Notes: generated by a model not told the origin, from the sequence alone. A stretch of 64,000 bases of DNA from Anoxybacillus flavithermus (GCF_002742685.1 NZ_PEDM01000005.1:1-64000), one strand, 5' to 3'. Counted from the stretch's first letter, positions 18,032 through 27,954 are shown. Program-made: numbers and translations.

Positions 18032-18550
18032 ATGTTACGAAAATGGTACGAATGGGAATGCAAGTTGTTTTACAGCATTAATCGCTATTTTGACCGGAAA
18101 TGGCTAAACGCCTATTTTCGTTCGATTACACACGTTGGTGGCGCAACATTTTCAATTACAGCGGTTATGCTAACCATTTGGTTATTGCGTGATGAATGGC
18201 GCGATACTGCTATTGCAAGTGCGATCGCCTTAGCACTTAGCCATATTCCTGTCGCAATGATGAAAAAAATGTATCCTCGCAAACGACCTTATATTTCGCT
18301 GCATAAAACGAAAGTAACAAAAAACCCGTTAACTGACCATTCATTTCCATCAGGACATACGACTGCAACATTTTCTGTCATCGTCCCATTTTTACTATAC
18401 GCCCCGGCATTAACAATCTGGCTCTTGCCGATCGCATGTAGCGTGGCTATTTCGCGCATTTATTTAGGGCTTCATTATCCGTCTGATGTGCTTGCTGGTT
18501 GTATGCTCGGTACATTAGTTGGCATCGCTTCATTTTCTGTTCTTACTTAA
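18032..18550 (+). CDS. PAP2-family membrane phosphatase (undecaprenyl-diphosphatase-like)
   Basis: 172 aa with about five membrane helices and the complete PAP2 signature: KKMYPRKRP, then SFPSGHT, then SRIYLGLHYPSD. These enzymes dephosphorylate lipid pyrophosphates such as undecaprenyl diphosphate on the outer membrane face; the exact substrate here is not determined. ATG at 18032 is preferred behind AGGGGGA over a TTG at 18026. Confidence 0.88.
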   Translation: MLRKWYEWECKLFYSINRYFDRKWLNAYFRSITHVGGATFSITAVMLTIWLLRDEWRDTAIASAIALALSHIPVAMMKKMYPRKRPYISLHKTKVTKNPLTDHSFPSGHTTATFSVIVPFLLYAPALTIWLLPIACSVAISRIYLGLHYPSDVLAGCMLGTLVGIASFSVLT

Positions 18551-18557
18551 AAAATAG

Positions 18558-18596
18558 GAAAGGAGAGCTACATCTTGTAACTCTCCCTTTTTTCCT
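18558..18596. terminator. Bidirectional terminator between PAP2 gene and metK
   Basis: AAAGGAGAG...CTCTCCCTTTTTT, a hairpin with T-tract on the plus strand and A-tract on its left side, between convergent genes. Confidence 0.8.
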
Positions 18597-19801
18597 TACT
18601 TCGCCAACTGTAACGCTTGTTGTTTTAACGCTTCCGCTTTATCAGTACGCTCCCAAGGAAGATCAATATCTGTGCGACCAAAGTGACCGTAAGCAGCTGT
18701 TTGTTTGTAAATTGGGCGGCGAAGGTCAAGCATTTTAATAATGCCTGCTGGGCGAAGATCGAAGTTGTTGCGCACCACTTCAATTAATACATCCTCAGAT
18801 ACTTTGCCTGTGCCGAACGTATCAATTGAGATCGATACAGGTTGTGCTACACCGATTGCATATGCTAATTGCACTTCACATTTATCCGCAAGACCTGCTG
18901 CGACAATGTTTTTCGCTACGTAACGAGCCGCATATGCTGCTGAGCGGTCTACTTTCGTTGGGTCTTTTCCTGAGAACGCCCCACCGCCGTGACGAGCATA
19001 ACCACCGTACGTGTCAACGATGATTTTGCGTCCTGTTAACCCTGCGTCACCTTGTGGGCCACCGATGACGAAACGACCTGTTGGGTTAATGAAATATTTT
19101 GTGTTCTCATCAATCAACTCCGCTGGAACAACAGGTTGAATGACATGCTCCTTAATGTTGCGTACAATTTGGTCTTGTGTGATTTCTGGATGATGTTGTG
19201 TTGAAACAACGATCGTATCAATGCGTACAGGTTTGCCGTTTTCATCATACTCAACTGTCACTTGCGTTTTTCCGTCCGGACGTAAATAAGGTAAGATATC
19301 TTCTTTACGCACTTCAGCTAAACGACGTGCGAGTTTATGAGCAAGGGAAATTGGAAGCGGCATAAGCTCTTTCGTTTCGTTGCACGCGAAACCAAACATT
19401 AATCCTTGGTCTCCTGCACCGATCGCTTCGATTTCTTCATCTGTCATTTGTCCTTCACGAGCTTCCAACGCTTTGTCAACACCCATCGCGATATCTGGGG
19501 ATTGTTCATCAATTGATGTTAATACTGCGCACGTATCTGCGTCGAAACCGTATTTTGCACGCGTATAGCCAATTTCGCGAATCGTTTCACGGACAATTTT
19601 CGGAATATCTACATATGTAGATGTCGTAATTTCTCCGCTTACTAAAACAAGTCCTGTTGTTACGCTCGTTTCGCACGCAACACGGGCATTTGGATCATTC
19701 GCTAAAATCGCATCTAAAATCGCATCGGAAATTTGGTCACAAATTTTATCCGGATGCCCTTCCGTTACAGATTCAGATGTAAACAGACGACGTTTAGGCA
19801 T
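18596..19801 (-). CDS. metK: S-adenosylmethionine synthetase
   Basis: 401 aa, full length. Signature motifs are present: [14 protein letters not shown] at the N-terminus, [12 protein letters not shown] in the middle and [16 protein letters not shown] near the active site. It makes SAM from methionine and ATP. A SAM-I riboswitch lies upstream, giving feedback control. MetK and divergent pckA are neighbours as in B. subtilis. Confidence 0.98.
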   Translation of the reverse strand: MPKRRLFTSESVTEGHPDKICDQISDAILDAILANDPNARVACETSVTTGLVLVSGEITTSTYVDIPKIVRETIREIGYTRAKYGFDADTCAVLTSIDEQSPDIAMGVDKALEAREGQMTDEEIEAIGAGDQGLMFGFACNETKELMPLPISLAHKLARRLAEVRKEDILPYLRPDGKTQVTVEYDENGKPVRIDTIVVSTQHHPEITQDQIVRNIKEHVIQPVVPAELIDENTKYFINPTGRFVIGGPQGDAGLTGRKIIVDTYGGYARHGGGAFSGKDPTKVDRSAAYAARYVAKNIVAAGLADKCEVQLAYAIGVAQPVSISIDTFGTGKVSEDVLIEVVRNNFDLRPAGIIKMLDLRRPIYKQTAAYGHFGRTDIDLPWERTDKAEALKQQALQLAK

Positions 19802-19869
19802 TCAAACATTCCTCCTCAATATAATGACAAGTGATACGGTACTCATCCCTCTTATTATGGTCTATCGTG

Positions 19870-20030
19870 AAAAAAACCTTTCCCTCAGAGGAAAGGTTTT
19901 TGCATTTGTCTGCGCCTTTCACTCTTATCGTTCAAGGGCGTTCCCTTGCCACAGGTTAGCACCTTTTCACATGCGTGACGGTTGCTGGGTTTCATCGGGC
20001 CTGTCTCCCTCCACCAACTCGGGATAAGAG
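19870..20030 (-). promoter_or_regulatory. SAM-I (S-box) riboswitch of metK
   Basis: On the minus strand the aptamer starts with CTCTTATCCCGAG (20030) and closes with CGATAAGAG (19930-19922), forming P1. Between them are the conserved GGGACAGGCCCGATGAAACC and CAGCAACC blocks and GGTGCTAA. A terminator, AACCTTTCC/GGAAAGGTT with a T-run, follows at about 19901-19870. SAM binding should stop transcription before metK. Confidence 0.97.
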
Positions 20031-20204
20031 TATCCGTTCATCTCAGCATCATATCACATGTATCGTAAGCGAGTCAACGTTTTTTCTACTGTAATGATTT
20101 TGAAAATAAATTCAAGAAAAATACACGAATTAGTATGGACTATTTATTAAAATGTGTTATACTTTTTACATAAAGATAAATCAAACAAAGGTAGGTTTTG
20201 TCCA

Positions 20205-21791
20205 ATGAATTCCATTGAACTGACAAACAAATTATCAACACTCTTACAAAGGGATGGGGTTTTTCATAACTTATCTGTACCACGACTAGTAGAGAAAGTA
20301 TTAACTCGCAAAGAAGGCATCCTTACTTTATCAGGGGCGATTTGTGCAACAACAGGAAAATATACAGGTCGCTCCCCGAAAGATAAATATATTGTCGAAG
20401 AGCCGTCCGTGAAACATAAAATTGATTGGGGAACTGTCAATCAACCAATTTCCGAAGAAGTATTTGATAAACTTTACAACAAAGTAATTGATTATTTAAT
20501 GACAAAAGAAGAATTGTTTGTATTTCATGGCTTTGCAGGCGCGGATCCAGCTTATCGTTTGCCGATTCAAGTTGTCAACGAATTTGCTTGGCATAACTTA
20601 TTTGCCCATCAATTGTTCATTCGTCCAACAGCGGAAGAATTACAGGCGCATGAGCCACAATTTACAGTCATTTCCGCTCCAACGTTTAAAGCCGATCCAG
20701 CCGTTGACGGCACGCGTTCAGAAACGTTTATTATCATCTCGTTTGAACGTCGCACTGTGCTAATTGGTGGAACAGAATATGCAGGGGAAATGAAAAAATC
20801 GATTTTCTCTGTCATGAACTTTTTATTGCCAGAGCAAGGAATCTTCCCGATGCACTGCTCAGCAAACGTAGGTCAAGAAGGCGATGTCGCGCTCTTTTTT
20901 GGTTTATCAGGCACAGGGAAAACAACGCTTTCTGCTGATCCAAACCGTCGGTTAATTGGCGATGACGAGCACGGTTGGTCAAACAACGGTGTCTTTAATA
21001 TTGAAGGCGGATGTTATGCGAAGTGCATTAACTTATCACGTGAAAAAGAGCCACAAATTTTTGATGCGATTCGCTTCGGTTCCGTATTAGAAAACGTCAT
21101 GATTGACCCGGACACACGCATACCAAACTATGACGATGCGACGTTAACTGAAAATACACGCGCAGCATATCCGCTTGAAGCGATGGATAATATCGTTCAG
21201 CCAAGCGTTGCTGGCCATCCACATACGATCGTCTTTTTAACAGCAGATGCATTTGGTGTATTGCCACCAATTAGTAAATTAACAAAAGAACAAGCGATGT
21301 ATCATTTTTTAAGCGGCTATACGAGCAAATTAGCGGGTACAGAGCGCGGGGTCACAGCTCCTGAAGCAACGTTCTCCACATGCTTCGGTTCACCGTTTTT
21401 ACCACTTCCTGCAACGCGCTATGCAGACATGCTCGGTCAAAAAATTGACGCTCACGACGTTCAAGTATTTTTAGTGAACACTGGTTGGACGGGGGGCGGA
21501 TACGGTGTTGGTGAACGAATGAAGCTATCGTATACACGTGCGATGGTGAAAGCGGCGTTAGAAGGAGAATTAAACAACGTAGAAACCGTTCAAGACCCGA
21601 TTTTCGGTCTGCATATTCCGCTTCACGTCCCAGGTGTACCGGACGAAGTATTGCTGCCAAAAAGCACATGGGCAGATCAAGAAGCATATGACCAAAAAGC
21701 AAAAGAACTTGCGGCGAAGTTTCGTGAAAACTTCAAGAAATTCAAAAACGTTGATCCACGCATCGAAAAACTCGGTGGGCCAATCGCATAA
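20205..21791 (+). CDS. pckA: Phosphoenolpyruvate carboxykinase (ATP)
   Basis: 528 aa. The kinase loop [16 protein letters not shown] (about residues 233-248) and the preceding HCSANVG motif are diagnostic of ATP-dependent PEPCK, which converts oxaloacetate to PEP in gluconeogenesis. The ATG at 20205 ([10 protein letters not shown]) is taken, since the frame upstream has no ribosome binding site. Divergent from metK with a 400-nt gap that holds the S-box and the pckA promoter region. Confidence 0.97.
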   Translation: MNSIELTNKLSTLLQRDGVFHNLSVPRLVEKVLTRKEGILTLSGAICATTGKYTGRSPKDKYIVEEPSVKHKIDWGTVNQPISEEVFDKLYNKVIDYLMTKEELFVFHGFAGADPAYRLPIQVVNEFAWHNLFAHQLFIRPTAEELQAHEPQFTVISAPTFKADPAVDGTRSETFIIISFERRTVLIGGTEYAGEMKKSIFSVMNFLLPEQGIFPMHCSANVGQEGDVALFFGLSGTGKTTLSADPNRRLIGDDEHGWSNNGVFNIEGGCYAKCINLSREKEPQIFDAIRFGSVLENVMIDPDTRIPNYDDATLTENTRAAYPLEAMDNIVQPSVAGHPHTIVFLTADAFGVLPPISKLTKEQAMYHFLSGYTSKLAGTERGVTAPEATFSTCFGSPFLPLPATRYADMLGQKIDAHDVQVFLVNTGWTGGGYGVGERMKLSYTRAMVKAALEGELNNVETVQDPIFGLHIPLHVPGVPDEVLLPKSTWADQEAYDQKAKELAAKFRENFKKFKNVDPRIEKLGGPIA

Positions 21792-21796
21792 ACAAC

Positions 21797-21828
21797 AAAA
21801 GCTGCCTGTTTCGGCGGCTTTTTTCTTT
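21797..21828 (+). terminator. Terminator of pckA
   Basis: AAAGCtGCC-tgtttc-GGCgGCTTTTTTC followed by more T residues, a few bases after the pckA stop. Confidence 0.85.
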
Positions 21829-21905
21829 TTTTATTGTTTCGTACAAACCATTTTCGCTATGAAACATATAGTAGTATATAGAAACGAACAAAAGGAGGCT
21901 AAAAA

Positions 21906-22877
21906 ATGAATGAACTATTTGCTCTCCCCCAATTAAAAGATATACGCCATCTTTTACCTACTCGTTCTGGACAGCCATACAAAAAAACAACACTTGAACA
22001 AAAAACGCACATCATTATTCATCATAGCTTGACGAAAACAGGCTCCGCATTTGCGTTTGCCAATTATCATGTAAGCAAAGGATGGCCCGGGATCGGATAC
22101 CATTTTGTCATTGAACAAGACGGAACGATTCATTTTTGCAACGACTTAGAAGCGATTAGCTACCATGTCGGCAACCATAACACTTATTGCATCGGCATTT
22201 GTTTAACAGGCGATTTTCGCACACAACAACCGACGGATGAACAAAAACAATCATTGAGAACGTTATACAAAACGCTTGTAAACATTTTGCCAAACTATAA
22301 AGATGTAAAAGGACATAACGAGCTTAAAGGATATGAATGGAAACAATGTCCTTGTTTTAACTATGCGCAAGTATTAACAGAAAAAGAAAACATCGAAATG
22401 AAAGAAGAAGTCAAACTGTATACCGTCGAACGAGGAGATACGCTATGGTCAATTAGTCAAAAAACAGGAGTAAGTGTCAAAACGTTATTACGCCTAAACC
22501 CACATATTGATCCAAGAGCATTACAGCCCGGTCAACAAATAATCATTGAAAAACTAATAAAAAAAGAAGAAGTGAAGCCCCCATCACAACCATCTAATCG
22601 AACACCGAAGCAACAAAATCCAATTGAACAACTGATCAATAAACTTCCGAATAAAGTATTGCAATATGGTGATCGTGGCGAAGACGTTCGCATCTTACAA
22701 CAAGCGCTAAATACGATCGATTTTAAATGTGGGGCAGAAGATGGGATATTTGGTCAAAAAACGTTAGATGCCGTGAAGCGAGTCAATCTTATGTTTTTAG
22801 GCGGAAATAAAAAAGGTGTTTATGACGAAAAAACGAAAAATTATATAATAAGTAAACTAAAAGAAAAAATGAAATAG
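21906..22877 (+). CDS. N-acetylmuramoyl-L-alanine amidase with LysM and peptidoglycan-binding domains
   Basis: 323 aa. Residues about 45-160 form an Amidase_2 (PGRP-like zinc amidase) domain with HIIIHHSLT and the later GHNELKGYEWKQCPC zinc-ligand segment. A LysM domain follows at about 172-217 (YTVERGDTLWSISQKTGVSV) and a PG_binding_1 domain at about 250-320. No signal peptide is visible, so export or release (spore or lysis setting) is unclear. It is a separate gene from the prophage endolysin at 28.5 kb, with which it shares only domain types. Confidence 0.87.
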   Translation: MNELFALPQLKDIRHLLPTRSGQPYKKTTLEQKTHIIIHHSLTKTGSAFAFANYHVSKGWPGIGYHFVIEQDGTIHFCNDLEAISYHVGNHNTYCIGICLTGDFRTQQPTDEQKQSLRTLYKTLVNILPNYKDVKGHNELKGYEWKQCPCFNYAQVLTEKENIEMKEEVKLYTVERGDTLWSISQKTGVSVKTLLRLNPHIDPRALQPGQQIIIEKLIKKEEVKPPSQPSNRTPKQQNPIEQLINKLPNKVLQYGDRGEDVRILQQALNTIDFKCGAEDGIFGQKTLDAVKRVNLMFLGGNKKGVYDEKTKNYIISKLKEKMK

Positions 22878-22928
22878 CTTTCAATCATACATCTCCCCTA
22901 TAATAAAACATAAGGGGGGATATTTGTT

Positions 22929-23894
22929 ATGCATATGTCAGATGCTCTCATTTCACCTGCGGTAGGACTGGCGATGTGGGGGGTTACGGCAAGTGTGGCA
23001 AGCTACTCATTAAAAAAATTAAACATCGAAACAGATGAAAAAAAGCTACCACTTATGGGGGTGCTTGGAGCATTTGTATTTGCCGCGCAAATGATAAACT
23101 TTGCGATTCCTGGTACAGGATCAAGCGGACATTTAGGTGGTGGACTGTTACTTGCTGCTTTGTTAGGTCCGCACGCAGCATTTTTAACGTTAACCGTCGT
23201 TTTATTTATTCAAGCGCTCTTTTTTGCAGATGGTGGACTGTTAGCGTTCGGATGCAATGTGTTTAATCTTGGCTTTTACACATGTTTTATCGCCTATCCG
23301 TTGTATAAGCGACTTATTCGCCGAACAAACATATGGTTTGCCTCCATCATCGCTGCCGTCGTCGGATTGCAACTCGGAGCATTTAGCGTTGTCGTTCAAA
23401 CGTTGTTGTCTGGAAAAGTCGAACTTCCATTTACTACTTTTACATTATTCATGCAGCCGATCCATTTAGCTATCGGCATTGTTGAAGGAATGGCCACAGC
23501 TGCTGTCATTTCATTTGTGATAAAAGCAAAGCCGGAGCTTTTGACAACAACAGATACACCGATGAATCGCCTTATTGGTACACTCGGTTTACTCGCTTTA
23601 ACAATCGGGGGCATTTTCTCATCGATCGCTTCATCCAAACCAGATGGGCTAGAATGGTCCATTTTTCACACCGCAGGGACGGATGAACTGCATGTAACAA
23701 CAACACTTCATACAATGCTTGAGCGTCTTCAACAATCGCTCTCCTTGCTACCTGATTACAACTTAAAAAGCGGCAATGTATCGATCGGTTGGCTCGATCT
23801 TGGGACAAGCATTTCTGGCATCTTTGGTACATTCATCGTAGCCATAGCAATCATGGCGCCGTATATCATTAAAAAGTGGAGAAAAGAAGCGTGA
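22929..23894 (+). CDS. cbiM: ECF cobalt/nickel transporter substrate-binding component, CbiM with fused CbiN-like PDGLE domain
   Basis: 321 aa. The N-terminus MHMSDALISP is the canonical CbiM/NikM metal-binding start, and about seven membrane helices follow. The C-terminal third has SSKPDGLEWSIF, the PDGLE (CbiN/NikN) domain, and a last membrane helix. It forms the S-component of a CbiMQO importer. Co2+ versus Ni2+ cannot be decided here: no cobalamin riboswitch is seen upstream. Confidence 0.88.
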   Translation: MHMSDALISPAVGLAMWGVTASVASYSLKKLNIETDEKKLPLMGVLGAFVFAAQMINFAIPGTGSSGHLGGGLLLAALLGPHAAFLTLTVVLFIQALFFADGGLLAFGCNVFNLGFYTCFIAYPLYKRLIRRTNIWFASIIAAVVGLQLGAFSVVVQTLLSGKVELPFTTFTLFMQPIHLAIGIVEGMATAAVISFVIKAKPELLTTTDTPMNRLIGTLGLLALTIGGIFSSIASSKPDGLEWSIFHTAGTDELHVTTTLHTMLERLQQSLSLLPDYNLKSGNVSIGWLDLGTSISGIFGTFIVAIAIMAPYIIKKWRKEA

Positions 23895-24628
23895 TCGATG
23901 CACATACATCAAGCACTCAAACGCAACGACATGATGTCCATCCGCTAAGCATGCTTATTATAACGTTTACATACATCTTCGTCGTTGCCTCGTTTCATTC
24001 ATATGCTTTTATTGAAATGATGCCGTTATCGCTTTACCCGATCACTATGATCGTTTTTTATCGTCTTTCTGTTCGTCATATAAAAAATGTACTGCTCGCC
24101 TCGTTGCCATTTATCATAGTCATAGGCGGTTCGCAGTTGTTTTTTATCAATGAACGCATATCTTTCTTACATTGGCACATCGAAGCCGGTTGGCTCGCAT
24201 TGGCCACTTTGGTTGTTAAAAATACACTTGCCATTCTTGCAGCAACCGTTTTACTTTTAACAACACCGATCGAACAACTCGCAGGAGCGCTTCTTTCGTT
24301 GCGCATCCCGCGCTTTCTCGTTGTTCAATTACTTTTGACATATCGATACATTTTTTTATTTTTAGAGGAAGCAAAACGACTTCGTCAGGCGTACATGTTG
24401 CGGGCCCCACACCACCGCGCCATCCAGTTATCTGTTTGGGGATCACTCGTTGGGCACTTGTTGTTGCGAACATTTGAACGTGCCGAACGCGTGTATGAAG
24501 CGATGACCTTGCGTCGCTTTTCTATTCAACGTATGCATATAAAAATAAAACGATGGACAATGAAAGAGATGATATACACATATGTAACGGTTATGTTGTT
24601 CATCGTTTATCGGTTGGTGGTCATATGA
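23891..24628 (+). CDS. cbiQ: ECF transporter transmembrane (T) component CbiQ
   Basis: About 245 aa with several membrane helices. The coupling-helix region near the C-terminus (EEAKRLRQAYMLRA...ERAERVYEAMTLRRF) has the two Ala-Arg-type motifs that contact the ATPase in ECF T-components. The GTG at 23891 (GTGA overlap with cbiM, GGAGAAAAG upstream) is preferred over 23876. The 3' end overlaps cbiO by 4 nt. Confidence 0.85.
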   Translation: MIDAHTSSTQTQRHDVHPLSMLIITFTYIFVVASFHSYAFIEMMPLSLYPITMIVFYRLSVRHIKNVLLASLPFIIVIGGSQLFFINERISFLHWHIEAGWLALATLVVKNTLAILAATVLLLTTPIEQLAGALLSLRIPRFLVVQLLLTYRYIFLFLEEAKRLRQAYMLRAPHHRAIQLSVWGSLVGHLLLRTFERAERVYEAMTLRRFSIQRMHIKIKRWTMKEMIYTYVTVMLFIVYRLVVI

Positions 24629-25350
24629 TACATGTTTCAAATATTTACTACTCATACTCAGACGGTCATGAAGCGATTCGCAATATTTCCTTCTCAGTTC
24701 AAGATGGAGAATGTATCGGCATCATTGGAGCAAACGGTGCAGGAAAATCAACGTTATTAAAACTGCTCGTCGGATTATATACACCCCAAAGTGGATGCAT
24801 TGTCATTGACAATATGCGCATGTCAAAACAAACGTTACGACATATTCGTCGGATTGTTGGCTTTACATTTCAACAAGCAGACGATCAATTATTTATGCCG
24901 ACCGTCTACGACGATGTTGCATTTGCGCTTCGCAATGACGACATGAATGAAAATGAAGTGAAACAACAGGTGACAAATGCTTTAAAAACTGTCGGTGCTG
25001 TACATTTAGCAGATCGACCACCTTATCGTCTATCAGAGGGGGAAAAGCGGCTTGTCACTTTAGCTACTGTGCTTGCAATGGAACCGAAAATATTGCTGAT
25101 GGACGAGCCAACGGCCGCGTTAGATCCGAAAGCGCGGCGAACGCTCATTCATCTCGTGCAATCGTTGCCACATACAAAAATTGTAACAACACATGATCTC
25201 GACTTCGTATTTGAATGTTGCGAGCGAACGATCGTACTTGCAAACGGAACGATCGTATATGACGGGCCAACGGAAGACGTATTAACGAATGAACCGTTTT
25301 TACGCGAGCATCATTTGGAGCTTCCTCTTATGCTACAAGGGAGAAAATAA
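24625..25350 (+). CDS. cbiO: ECF transporter ATPase CbiO
   Basis: 241 aa ABC ATPase. Walker A GANGAGKST at about residues 35-43, Q-loop in TFQQADDQLF, signature LSEGEKR at about 135, Walker B ILLMDEP at about 155-161 and a switch His in TTHDLDF. It powers cobalt/nickel uptake through CbiM-CbiQ. ATG at 24625 overlaps the cbiQ stop (ATGA); the frame further upstream is inside cbiQ and is not used. Confidence 0.92.
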   Translation: MIHVSNIYYSYSDGHEAIRNISFSVQDGECIGIIGANGAGKSTLLKLLVGLYTPQSGCIVIDNMRMSKQTLRHIRRIVGFTFQQADDQLFMPTVYDDVAFALRNDDMNENEVKQQVTNALKTVGAVHLADRPPYRLSEGEKRLVTLATVLAMEPKILLMDEPTAALDPKARRTLIHLVQSLPHTKIVTTHDLDFVFECCERTIVLANGTIVYDGPTEDVLTNEPFLREHHLELPLMLQGRK

Positions 25351-25380
25351 GGCGTGGGTGATTGCTCACGTCTTATTTTT
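25346..25380 (+). terminator. Terminator of the cbiMQO operon
   Basis: AATAAGgCGTGgG...CtCACGtCTTATTTTTATT, directly after the cbiO stop. Confidence 0.8.
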
Positions 25381-25420
25381 ATTCTAAAAACAAAAAAGCG
25401 CCGATATACGACGCCTATTT

Positions 25421-26503
25421 TTATTTTTGTTTTACCATTTTTTGTTTGACTATACCATGTTCTTTCGTCTTATACGAAAGACTATCTATATTTAATCCGT
25501 TTCCAAGTGTTCCGTACACGTATCCTTCGCGTGGTTCAATGAGTTCTGTTTGTTCATGATAAAGGCGTGGCGTTTTCCATAGCGCAATTAATGCTTTTGT
25601 CATCGGCATTTCATGATAACGATCCGGCCATAGTTGTTTAATGTATTGTTTCACTATCGGGTAGTATTTTGAACTCATTGCTGGGAATAAATGATGTTCT
25701 GTATGGTGTGAAAAGTTAAAATGTAATACATCGACCCACTTTGGAACAATGACTGTTAAGCTATTAGCTAGTGGATCGTTAACTGGAACGAGTGGATTTA
25801 AGCGATGGTTCGTCGAAATGTATCCCATAACGATCGCATTTCCAATAAGCAGTGGAAGAACGAACGCAAAGAGCCATTTTTCTACTCCGATTATAAACAA
25901 TAGCCCAATCCATATCGACCAAGGCAATACAAACTGCCAAAATACGGCGCGACGACTGCCCCGTTCAAACTCCTTCCAAAAGTGAAGAAGCATATGAAGC
26001 GAATGAGCCGTAAACATCCCTGCTAAAGACAAAAATGAGAAAAACGCACGAATCGGAAACGGAATACGGTAAACCCAGCGAAGAAAACGACTTTGGGCTA
26101 AACGTTTGATCGTCGGCCACGCATCGGGATCAAGCTGCTCATGTTGTGTATGCACGTGATGCGTTGCGTTATGCCACTTTCTCCATAACTTTGGGCCTGT
26201 GCAAAGTGGCAAAAATGCAATGCCCCCTAGCAAATCACGAAGCCACGCCCGTTTGACAACTGTTCCATGCAAAATTTCATGCCCTAAAAACCCTAAGCCT
26301 GCAAAACAAAATCCAATAACAATCGAAAGCAATCCGTTCCATAACCAATGTAGATCAAATAAAGAAATCGTGACAATGCTACTAACTAAAACGAGCATGT
26401 AAGCAAGACCACCGAAAAGACGAGATGGAACAGGACGGAACGCTTCCTCAGGCAAATACGGAGCAATACGAGCTGCGTACCACCCGAATGAATGAAATTG
26501 TTT
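25421..26503 (-). CDS. Membrane fatty acid desaturase
   Basis: 360 aa with paired membrane helices and three histidine boxes: GHEILHG (about 75-81), HNATHHVH (about 112-119) and SHHTEHH (about 265-271), the di-iron ligands of acyl-lipid/acyl-CoA desaturases. It introduces a double bond into membrane fatty acids; the position is unknown. The ATG at 26503 is preferred, with GAGGGGAG upstream. It differs from the B. subtilis Des length and pattern, so orthology is not claimed, and no DesKR genes are adjacent. Confidence 0.87.
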   Translation of the reverse strand, partial: KQFHSFGWYAARIAPYLPEEAFRPVPSRLFGGLAYMLVLVSSIVTISLFDLHWLWNGLLSIVIGFCFAGLGFLGHEILHGTVVKRAWLRDLLGGIAFLPLCTGPKLWRKWHNATHHVHTQHEQLDPDAWPTIKRLAQSRFLRWVYRIPFPIRAFFSFLSLAGMFTAHSLHMLLHFWKEFERGSRRAVFWQFVLPWSIWIGLLFIIGVEKWLFAFVLPLLIGNAIVMGYISTNHRLNPLVPVNDPLANSLTVIVPKWVDVLHFNFSHHTEHHLFPAMSSKYYPIVKQYIKQLWPDRYHEMPMTKALIALWKTPRLYHEQTELIEPREGYVYGTLGNGLNIDSLSYKTKEHGIVKQKMVKQK

Positions 26504-26743
26504 CATCAATAAAAAACTCCCCTCATACGTAAACACTTCACTTCAAAAAGAAATGAATATTCAAGCATCTCTTTCTAAAGCTTATTGTCATCGTATCATT
26601 TGCATTCTTGTCCTGTCAACAAAATTTATTACTAGGTAATATGATTTGTTTATATTATATAGTTACAAATCATGAAATGTAGTTGTGTAATCGTCATAAA
26701 TATGTTTCAATGAAGGTAAAAATGTGCAATGTGGGGTGATCCT

Positions 26744-26986
26744 ATGGGCATGCCGTTAGAAATACAAACGATGATCGTCACAAACGGAAAAGAAAAACGA
26801 ATTGAACATAACTTATTTATTTTGCAAAAGGAAGACTATCGTTTATATCCACTTGACGTCCCATTAGAAGTAAGACGAACAAAGCATGGAGAAACAACAG
26901 GACAAGCTGTTGTCAAAAAACTTGTTTTTGAAAACGGGATAACGATCATTACATATGAATTGATTTCCTTACATTCGATTAATTAA
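26744..26986 (+). CDS. ytmB: YtmB family protein (DUF2584)
   Basis: An 80-aa protein (MGMPLEIQTMIVTNGKEKRI...) matching the YtmB family of Bacillus, function unknown. The ATG at 26744 behind TGGGGTGAT is chosen; an earlier ATG would include that ribosome binding site. Its place next to ytlA agrees with B. subtilis. Confidence 0.85.
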   Translation: MGMPLEIQTMIVTNGKEKRIEHNLFILQKEDYRLYPLDVPLEVRRTKHGETTGQAVVKKLVFENGITIITYELISLHSIN

Positions 26987-27020
26987 ACCGGCGGGCTATA
27001 TGCTCGCCGGTTTTCTTTTT
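26986..27020 (+). terminator. Terminator of ytmB
   Basis: AACCGGCGgG-ctatatg-CtCGCCGGTT followed by TTCTTTTT. Confidence 0.88.
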
Positions 27021-27085
27021 AGGTCATTCACACATTTTTATTAGGCGCATACGATAAAGCAAACGAAAGGAAAGAGGGGAAGAAC

Positions 27086-27412
27086 ATGCGAAAATGGGGG
27101 TTTTTGCTCATTACTTTGATGTTTTTACTTGGAGCCTGCTCTTCAAAAGATGTAAAAACGTTGCGCGTTGCCGAAGTCACTCGATCTATCTTTTACGCAC
27201 CTCAATACGTCGCAATTGAAAAAGGTTTTTTTGCTGAAGAAGGGCTTCATATTGAGCTAAATACAACATGGGGCGGCGATAAAACAATGACGACGCTTTT
27301 ATCGAACGGAGCGGATATTGCACTCGTCGGCTCAGAAACGTCCATTTACGTATACAGCCAAGGAGCTGTTGATCCGGTCATCAATTTCGCGCATGCAAAG
27401 CAAACTTTTTAA
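27086..27412 (+). pseudogene. ytlA: ytlA 5' fragment: ABC transporter substrate-binding lipoprotein split by the prophage
   Basis: The first about 100 residues are a normal SsuA/NMT1-like substrate-binding lipoprotein: lipobox LLGAC, then TLRVAEVTRSIFYAPQYVAIEKGFF and NGADIALVGSETSIYVYSQGA. Members are usually about 330 aa, but this frame ends at residue 108, with homology to the family fading after VINFA. Directly afterwards comes AT-rich phage DNA, so the prophage attachment site lies inside the gene. The remaining two thirds should lie beyond the right end of the prophage, outside the window. In B. subtilis ytlA is the first gene of the ytlABCD transporter operon. Confidence 0.85.
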
Positions 27413-27415
27413 CAG
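27388..27415. other. Probable left attachment site (attL) junction
   Basis: The point where ytlA coding similarity stops (GTCATCAATTTCGCGCA) and phage sequence begins. The exact core cannot be fixed without the right-hand junction. Confidence 0.55.
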
Positions 27416-27470
27416 GTTAGTAACAACTTGACTCATTCGCTTTTCTCAATGACATGATATCGTAAAAACA

Positions 27471-27563
27471 ACGAAAAAACAAAATGTCGAAAAAAATCAT
27501 TTGACATGTTTTTTCGTACAAAATCGTGTAAAACCGTTGATGTTGTAGGTTTTTCGTATAAAA
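27471..27563. repeat. Inverted and direct repeats next to attL (possible integrase arm sites or TA operator)
   Basis: ACGAAAAAACAaaATGTC (27471-27488) is inverted at 27503-27517 (GACATGTTTTTTCGT). The element TTTTCGTAYAAAA occurs at 27511-27523 and again at 27551-27563. A TATAAT at 27585-27590 follows. The gap 27413-27700 holds these repeats and a likely promoter but no gene. Confidence 0.55.
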
Positions 27564-27700
27564 ATGTAGAAAATTCGTTTTTGATATAATAAAAATGAGG
27601 ACACCTTCCCATACTTGTAGCATATGGTTTATGTAGGAAGGTGATTCTCGTGAATGATAAAGAAAGTGGGTTAAAAAATGATAAGGGGAGGAAATCCAAT

Positions 27701-27934
27701 ATGTTAGGTATGAAGGAGTTGATTCAAAATACCTCGAATATCAGTGATGTGAACAAAAAGAAATCTCCTGTTGAAGAAGCATTAAAGCGATTTCACGACG
27801 AAAATGGATATGGATTTTTAGATATGATTAATAACGAAAAAATTCGTAAAAAACATTTGTTTAAGCAGTTACAAAAAAAGGATTACAACGACAATGATTT
27901 TTTCGATTTGTTTGAAAACAAACAAGGTGAGTAA
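27701..27934 (+). CDS. Probable antitoxin partner of the MazF/PemK-like toxin
   Basis: A 77-aa charged, mainly helical protein (MLGMKELIQNTSNIS...) with no recognised domain. The ATG at 27701 has GGGGAGG upstream; a GTG at 27650 behind GGAAGGTGAT is equally well formed and would add 17 residues. It precedes the PemK-like gene by 20 nt, the usual antitoxin-first order. The antitoxin role is inferred from position, size and charge only. Confidence 0.6.
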   Translation: MLGMKELIQNTSNISDVNKKKSPVEEALKRFHDENGYGFLDMINNEKIRKKHLFKQLQKKDYNDNDFFDLFENKQGE

Positions 27935-27954
27935 TTGTTTGACGGAGGGGTTGT

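Noticed and set aside
22893-22927. ATCTCCCCT...AGGGGGGAT hairpin that could mask the cbiM ribosome binding site
   Set aside because: A good -10 (TATAAT) lies in the loop, so the left arm may not be transcribed. No homologous copy supports a regulatory RNA.
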